A DNA stretch of 64,000 nucleotides. It comes from Sva-07 sp963698435 (lineage in GTDB: Bacteria > Actinomycetota > Acidimicrobiia > Acidimicrobiales > Ilumatobacteraceae). Below are positions 58,964 to 64,000 of this stretch, in pieces; the stretch's first letter is position 1; each line of letters starts with the position of its first letter. The notes below the pieces were generated by a model. It saw nothing but the letters and a program-made list of their open reading frames with translations. It was not told where the DNA came from and did no database searches. Where the stretch lies: positions 124,001 to 188,000 of the forward strand of contig CAVOQV010000005.1 in the NCBI GenBank assembly GCA_963698435.1, given 5' to 3'. The position numbers and the translations under genes are program-made.

Positions 58964-59425
58964 TCAGCCCTGCTTGGCGTTCCAGCGTTCGCGGCCAAGA
59001 CGGCCACGCTCGAGCAGGTGGGCCGGCACCCGTTTGACGGCTTCGGACAGCTCAGCGCCACCGCCGTCATCACCGCCACCCGACGCAGCGGCCTCGGGCT
59101 CGTCGAGCTGCAGGTCTTCGAAACTGGGCGGTTCGACACCCGGCTTCCAGTACTGGTAGAGATCGCGGACCAGATCGGCCAGGCCCTCGGAGTCGTGGCC
59201 CTTCTCGAGATCGACGGTGATGATGTTGCCGTAGACGTGCACCGCTCCGACTTGGCCGGTGGCGAACATGCGGCGTGCCAGCTCGTCGGAAGGCGTATTG
59301 CCCCACGCGTCGGCCACGGACTCGAAGTGTTCGTGGCCCATGCCGGACAGACTGCGATTGATCTCGAACCGAACGACACCTCGTGTCGAGCTCGGCTTCT
59401 CGGTGACGGCGACCAACTGACCCAT
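58964..59425 (-). CDS. Nfu/NifU N-terminal-like domain protein
   Basis: 153 residues. VVRFEINRSLSGMGHEHFESVADAWGNTPSDELARRMFATGQVGAVHVYGNIITVDLEKGHDSEGLADLVRDLYQYWKPG has the strand-helix-strand order of the Nfu N-terminal domain, where a phrase like A-x-x-L-F-x-x-x-G-V-x-x-V-x-x-x-x-x-x-I-T-V is typical. The Gly/Asp-rich linker and basic C-terminus are unlike a NifU cluster-binding domain, and no CxxC is present. It may help Fe-S assembly or be an unrelated use of that fold. Gene order: a lipoprotein upstream and the CarH-like gene downstream, same strand. Confidence 0.6.
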   Translation of the reverse strand: MGQLVAVTEKPSSTRGVVRFEINRSLSGMGHEHFESVADAWGNTPSDELARRMFATGQVGAVHVYGNIITVDLEKGHDSEGLADLVRDLYQYWKPGVEPPSFEDLQLDEPEAAASGGGDDGGGAELSEAVKRVPAHLLERGRLGRERWNAKQG

Positions 59426-59514
59426 GGTGATCGAACGCTAGCGCCCCGACACCGTCGACGACCCCATCCACAGCCCGATCCGCACCCCAATCCGCACGCC
59501 GATCCGCCGCCCGA

Positions 59515-60186
59515 TCAGGTGGACGATTCGACGAGGTTCGCGAGCTGAACGGCAATCAACCGATCCTGCGGGGTACCCGTCGCTGCGATCACGGCGCCTT
59601 CTCGACGGCTCACGAGTGCAATCGTGTAGCCGGACTCGGAGTCGGCTCCCGGCGCCGCGAACATCGCGATCCCGACGGCATCGGCGCTGACGTCGCCGAC
59701 CGGTTCGATCCCATCGCGCCGGAACCAGTCGGACTCGATGATGTCTTCGGAGACGTAGTGGATCTCGACCACACCGGCCCCCGACATGAATCGGCATCCC
59801 CCGTCGCCGACGGCTTCGGCGGTTGCTGACGCAGCGCCGAGCGCCTCGGCGAACCGCTCGGCGATCTGATACTCGCCGAGCCGTTCGCAGGCATCGAACG
59901 CTGGGGCCTCGGGCAACGGCGGGAGGGACACTTCGCTGTCAGGATCGGGCCGTGGGTCGCCGACCACCTCGGTCGTGACCGGTCCACTCGGAGCAGCAGG
60001 AGCTGCGCTGACCTCCTCGCCAGGCGCAGGCGCCGGCGGCACCGTCGGTACCGGCCGCATCCCGCCGGTGCTGGACTCGTCGAGCCGACTCCAGCTGCAA
60101 CCAGCGACGAGGACACCGAACGACAGGACGGCGGCAAGTACCACGGGAGCATTCGTCCGCAGGGACCAGCGGCGATGTTCGGCCAT
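59515..60186 (-). CDS. Secreted lipoprotein, 223 residues
   Basis: Signal VVLAAVLSFGVLVAGC with lipobox, a Pro/Ala/Glu linker (PVPTVPPAPAPGEEVSAAPAAP) then a domain with two cysteines (FDACERLGEYQIAERFAEALG ... GGCRFMSGAGVVEIHYV). The layout (lipobox, linker, Cys-x(n)-Cys alpha/beta domain, then a hydrophobic strand with a YTIALVSRREGAVIAATG ending) resembles actinobacterial DUF3558-type lipoproteins. No function known. It is the first gene of the run toward imuA on this strand. Confidence 0.7.
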   Translation of the reverse strand: MAEHRRWSLRTNAPVVLAAVLSFGVLVAGCSWSRLDESSTGGMRPVPTVPPAPAPGEEVSAAPAAPSGPVTTEVVGDPRPDPDSEVSLPPLPEAPAFDACERLGEYQIAERFAEALGAASATAEAVGDGGCRFMSGAGVVEIHYVSEDIIESDWFRRDGIEPVGDVSADAVGIAMFAAPGADSESGYTIALVSRREGAVIAATGTPQDRLIAVQLANLVESST

Positions 60187-60281
60187 GATGCATCACGGTA
60201 CCGGCCCTGCGCTGGAGCGATCCGTCGCTCCGGCTGACGGCGAGTCAAGATTTCGTCTGCACCCGTGACCACTCCGGCCGG

Positions 60282-61625
60282 TCAGCGCAGCGCGTCTGCC
60301 AGCAGCTCAGGGAACTGATCGGGTGTCGACGACAACACGGTCACCCCCAACGCGGTGAGGGCCATGGCGTGATCATGATCGTGGGCCGGAGTTCCCTCGT
60401 CGCTCAATGCGAGCAGCACGATGGTCTCGACGCCGGCCTCGACGAGTTCGCGGACGCGTCGCAGCATCAGGGCGGCATTGCCGCCTTCGAAGAGATCGCT
60501 GACCAGGAAGAGCACCGTTTCTCGTGGCCGTTCGACCAGTCGTTGGCAATACCTGAGCGCGTTGGCGATGTCGGTGCCGCCTCCGAGTTGGACGCCGAAC
60601 AGCACCTCGACCGGGTCGTGGAGGTGGGCGGTCAGATCGGTGATCGTCGTGTCGAACGCGACGAACGACGTCCGCAGCGCCGGCAGCTGCGCGAGGACGC
60701 CGCCGAACAGCGACGCGTACACGACGCTGTCGGCCATCGAGCCCGACTGATCGACGGCGATGATCACGTCACGGGCAAGGCTGCGCTGGCGGCGCCCGTG
60801 ACCGACGAGCCGCTCGGGGACGACGGTGCGGTGCTCGGGGATCCAATGGCGCAGATTGGCCGAGATGGTGGTGGGCCAGTCGATGTCGCCCGGCCGGGGC
60901 CGGCGGGTGCGCGCTGATCGGGACAGCGCGCCACGGACGGCTTGGCGCGTGTGGTCGGACAACCGCCGTTCGAGATCGGCCAGTACCTGGGCAATCACTT
61001 GACGAGCGGTGGCCCGGGTCTCGTCGGGGAGGTGGCGGTTGAGTTCGACGAGCAGCGTGACGAGGTGGATGTCGGGCTCGACGGCCTGCAGCAGTTCGGG
61101 TTCGAGGAGGAGTTGACGCAGGTCGAACCGTTCGATGGCGTCGCGTTGGAGGATCTGCACGACCGGTGTCGGAAAGTACCGACGGATGTCGCCCAACCAG
61201 CGCATCACCGACGGCTGCGATCGGCCCAACCCACCGGCGCGGCCCGCCCCACGGGTTCCCTGCTCTCCCCGGTCGTACAGCGCGCCGAGCGCCGCATCGA
61301 TGCGCCGGTCGTCGCCTCGAAGGCCGGGAATGGTCGCGGGTCGACCGGTGGGCGCAAGACCGCGTCCGGACGCATCGTTCTCGCCGACGCCATCGTTCTC
61401 GCCAGCGCCATCGCTCTCGCCAGCGCCATCGCTCTCCTCGGCGCCGGAGCCAACGCCGCGACCGTCGTCGACCGTGGCGGCCTCGTCGTCGAGCGCGGCG
61501 GCCTCGTCGTCGAACGCGGCACGGCTCCGGGCGTCGGTCCACACGTCGTCGACGGCGGGACCGAGCATGAGCCGCCAGCGTCGACGGCGTTCGGCCTCCG
61601 AGACGGTCGGTGCGTTCGCGTTCAC
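60282..61625 (-). CDS. VWA-domain protein of a DUF5682 operon
   Basis: 447 residues from GTG 61625, overlapping the DUF5682 stop (GTGA). The N-terminal 60 residues are charged, then comes a low-complexity stretch with GA-x-E-S/N-D-G units (about residues 58-85), a helical region (PTPVVQILQRDAIERFDLRQLLLEPELLQAVEPDIHLVTLLVEL) and a C-terminal von Willebrand A domain with an intact metal site: IIAVDQSGSMADSV, FDTTITD, GGGTDIANAL. It is cytosolic. In many bacteria such VWA proteins pair with a MoxR-like ATPase, which could be the gene cut off at the window end. Confidence 0.85.
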   Translation of the reverse strand: MNANAPTVSEAERRRRWRLMLGPAVDDVWTDARSRAAFDDEAAALDDEAATVDDGRGVGSGAEESDGAGESDGAGENDGVGENDASGRGLAPTGRPATIPGLRGDDRRIDAALGALYDRGEQGTRGAGRAGGLGRSQPSVMRWLGDIRRYFPTPVVQILQRDAIERFDLRQLLLEPELLQAVEPDIHLVTLLVELNRHLPDETRATARQVIAQVLADLERRLSDHTRQAVRGALSRSARTRRPRPGDIDWPTTISANLRHWIPEHRTVVPERLVGHGRRQRSLARDVIIAVDQSGSMADSVVYASLFGGVLAQLPALRTSFVAFDTTITDLTAHLHDPVEVLFGVQLGGGTDIANALRYCQRLVERPRETVLFLVSDLFEGGNAALMLRRVRELVEAGVETIVLLALSDEGTPAHDHDHAMALTALGVTVLSSTPDQFPELLADALR

Positions 61626-63809
61626 GAGACACCGACACCGAGCATGTACCGCACCGTCGCCACAGCGGTGGCCGCTCTCGTCGGATCGACGTCGGCGCCG
61701 AATCCGTCACTGCGCTCGACACCGACGCCCATCAGCAGTTGCATCAGCTGTCGTCGTTCAGCTGCTTCGAACGCTCCGAACGTACGGCGCAACAGAGCGA
61801 CCACCGCATCGAAGGCTCCGGGTCGCAGCGATGCCACCCACCCGTCCAGCACGGCGAGGAGGTCTGCATCGTGGATCAGCACCGACCCGGATCCGGCCAG
61901 GAACCCCTCAACGAAGGCCGCGCCACTCGCCGGAGGGGTGCCAGCGGACAGCGCCTGCGACAGCCGACGCTGCACGGCGCCGACCGACCAGACACCAGCA
62001 TCATGGAGGAGTCGAGTGGCGCGCCCCTGGACGAGCCCGTGAACACTGCTGGTGGCGAGGTCGATGAGCACGATGGGCAGACCGTGGCGGCGGGCCGGAT
62101 GGTCGAGCACGGCCAGCGCGCCCTGCAGACCGGCGAGACGTTCGACGAGGACTGCGGCACCGTCGTCGTCGAGCGAGTTGGCCGACGCGACGAGACCGGC
62201 CAGGATCCGTACCACGATCCCGTCGACGACCTCCCGCAGCGCTCCGGCATCGGTCGACCGGACATCGCCGTAGCGCAATGCCGACGCCAGCGCGGGGAGC
62301 GCATCGAGCAGTCGACCGACATCGGGGTCGGTTGCCGCTCGTCCGGCCAGTCGTTGGACGGTGGGCTCGACCGCCTCTTGGAGGTCGGCGAACAACGCCG
62401 AGGTGATGATGCCGACCAGTTCAACGATGCCCGACGAGCCGGCGGCCCGCTCGAGCAGCCGTGCGGTGGCTGCCGCTTCCAGCGTGGTGCCGTAGCCGGC
62501 GCGTTCGATCAGTCGGACGGACAGCTCGGGGTCCCACCGCAGCTCCCAGGTTTCGCGAAACGTCCCCGACGACCCCCGGCCGTCGACGACCGCTCCCCAC
62601 GGCACACCGAGCGCCACGAGCCGATGGAGCAGGTGCGACTTGCGTCGCCCGATCGGCGCGGCGGAGGTCGATCTCGACCACCGTGGTCTCCGCTCGAGGG
62701 GGCAGACGGGCCGACTTCTGCGCCTTGGCGACGTCACGAGCAAGCGGGACCTGCGGCGCCGACTCGGGCACCGTCCCGAGTTCGTCGCCCACCACCAACT
62801 CGCGCCGAACGAGGTCGAGGCCGCCCATCACCGCATCGGCGGCGTCGAGCACCTCGGCGAGACCGACGCGAGGACGACCCCGCATCGCCGCCAGCGACTC
62901 GGCGAGCCGGGTCCCGGCGATCAGGTGATCCGGCGAGGCGGCGCCACCCCGCTCGCGGACCAGTCGGGCCACGTCGACGAAGAACCGTGCCACACCATCG
63001 CTGCCAGGATGATCGAACACGTGGCGATACCACCCCGGGCTGTCGACGCCCGCTGCGTAGCCGGAGCCGGCAGCGAGACGCCGATGCGTCCACGGCACCC
63101 ATGCCACCGCGGTCTTCACCTTGGGCAGACCGCGGAGGGTTGCCGTATCGGTCGACACGTTCGGCACCGACGGTGCGTCGACGTCGAGCGCCGGCACGTG
63201 CCACGCACCGCACACCACGGCGATCCGATCGTGGCCCGCCCGGCGGGCGGCGCGGATCGCCCGGCGCATGTGGGCTTCACGTTGGAGTTCTCGTTGCGTG
63301 GGGACGAATCCCTCGCGGGCCGCGGCCATCGCCTCGGCAACGGCATCGAAGGCCGGTGCGCCGTCACCTCGGTGTTCGATCACGTCCTCCCACCACCGTT
63401 CCGGATCGGGGTCACCAGCTGCCGCGGCGAGTTCACTCAGTGGATCGGGCGGCGCGGACTCTGCCACCAGGGAGGCGTCGTCATCTCCGCCCATGGCGAG
63501 GGTGACCGCCAGTGGGAGGTCGATGGCGTGGACCTCGACGTGGTGGTCGTTGGCCCAGCGGATCGCCTGCCATTCGGGGCTGAACGTGGCGAACGGGGCG
63601 AACGCTGCCCGTCCCGGCTCGGCGGGCACGTAGGTCAGCAGCGCGACAGGGGGCACCAGGCCCGGTTCACCCACCCACCGCAGCGCGGCATCGACGTCGG
63701 CGGGGGCCTCGACCAGCACGATGTCGGGCCGTAGGTCGTCGAGCGCCCGCAGTACCGAGCGGGCCGATCCTGGGCCATGGTGCCGGATGCCGAGGAGGTG
63801 GAGGCTCAC
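61622..63809 (-). CDS. DUF5682 family protein, one frame break
   Basis: The N-terminal 380 residues from ATG 63809 (MSLHLLGIRHHGPGSARSVLRALDDLRPDIVLVEAPADVD, VCGAWHVPAL, EIDLR) and the C-terminal 340 (RKSHLLHRLVALGVPWGAVVDGRGSSGTFRETWELRWDPEL ... RYMLGVGVS) lie in different frames that overlap at 62640-62680. The joint falls between EIDLR and APIGRRKSHLL, so a single-base indel near 62655-62662 splits a DUF5682 protein of about 730 residues. The H-H-G-P-G start and the A-W-H-V-P-A-L motif resemble TraB/ChaN-type active sites. The family is found with VWA and MoxR-type genes; the function is unknown. Confidence 0.75.
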
Positions 63810-63852
63810 GAGGGTGCGAAGCTCCCCGTCGGCTCGCTCACCGGATGTGCGC

Positions 63853-64000
63853 TCACGTGTCGAGGGTGCGACAGGCGTCGTAGAAGTCGTCCCAGCCGGG
63901 GCGCTCGCGGACGACCGCCTCGAGGTACTCGCGCCAGGCGATCGCGTCGTGGACCGGGTCGCTGACGACCGCTCCGATGATGCCGGCGGCGACGTCGGTC
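63853..64000 (-). CDS. C-terminal end of an unidentified gene, cut by window
   Basis: A minus-strand frame open at base 64000 ends with AAGIIGAVVSDPVHDAIAWREYLEAVVRERPGWDDFYDACRTLDT and TGA at 63853, 44 bp before the DUF5682 start. Helical, no motif. By neighbourhood it may be an operon partner such as a SWIM, DUF5691 or MoxR-type protein; not identifiable from this piece. Confidence 0.5.
   Translation of the reverse strand, partial: TDVAAGIIGAVVSDPVHDAIAWREYLEAVVRERPGWDDFYDACRTLDT

Noticed and set aside
1..64000. tRNA or rRNA genes, phage or plasmid genes
   Set aside because: No T-loop/anticodon arrangement, rRNA-like segment, integrase, transposase or replication gene was recognised anywhere in the window.

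Overview
The window looks like chromosome from a high-GC actinobacterium. The closest fit by inference is Acidimicrobiia, of the Ilumatobacter kind. The signs are strong G/C bias at third codon positions, many GTG starts, the actinobacterial families DUF3039 and DUF4031, LexA boxes of the CGAAC-N4-GTTCG type, and a dnaE2/imuA/imuB mutasome. Genes are dense on both strands, often joined by ATGA/GTGA overlaps. I saw no tRNA, rRNA, CRISPR array, insertion sequence or prophage. The gene at base 1 and the one at base 64000 are cut by the window.

Layout. 1-13.2 kb is metabolic: acyl-CoA dehydrogenase (partial), pirin, nitroreductase, ThrH, a P-type ATPase, a methylmalonyl-CoA mutase large subunit coupled to an MFS exporter, RidA, a class II aldolase, an EamA transporter and an alkylsulfatase. 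13.3-26.2 kb holds a rhodanese-MoeB fusion, an RDD membrane protein with 16 nonapeptide repeats, EamA, Sir2, a GSA-aminomutase-like enzyme, RF3 (prfC), a DUF2207 protein and leucyl aminopeptidase. 26.3-30.7 kb is a four-gene polar amino-acid ABC operon. 31.6-35.6 kb is an operon of an ArsC-like protein and a heterodimeric ABC exporter. 36-43 kb carries DUF4031, an HD hydrolase, malic enzyme with MFS, DUF3039, Nudix, two cupredoxin lipoproteins and a thioesterase. 43-50.5 kb has two facing nucleotidases, a phosphonate-type ABC operon (phnD-C-E-E) with an enolase-superfamily enzyme, and a TetR/SRPBCC pair. 50.5-58.9 kb is a split SOS mutasome with two LexA boxes plus a CarH-like B12 regulator. 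59-64 kb ends in a DUF5682/VWA operon.

The most striking observation is the ArsC-like gene at 35219-35617. Its reading frame is interrupted by a single TGA exactly where the catalytic cysteine belongs (H-N-P-H-TGA-N-S-S). A small hairpin with a G in its apical loop lies 18-22 nt downstream. This is the signature of a selenocysteine-containing ArsC-family protein. Its stop codon directly abuts the start of the ABC exporter pair.

Other notable structure includes two pairs of a 38-bp palindromic repeat, both with a 61-bp period; strong stem-loops between binding-protein and downstream genes in both solute-uptake ABC operons, one covering a start codon; and a 17-bp perfect inverted repeat bracketing the alkylsulfatase gene. 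Four genes (P-type ATPase, MFS exporter, malic enzyme, DUF5682) show local reading-frame breaks. These are either indel errors in the sequence or real lesions, and they should be checked before any fused or elongated product is believed.
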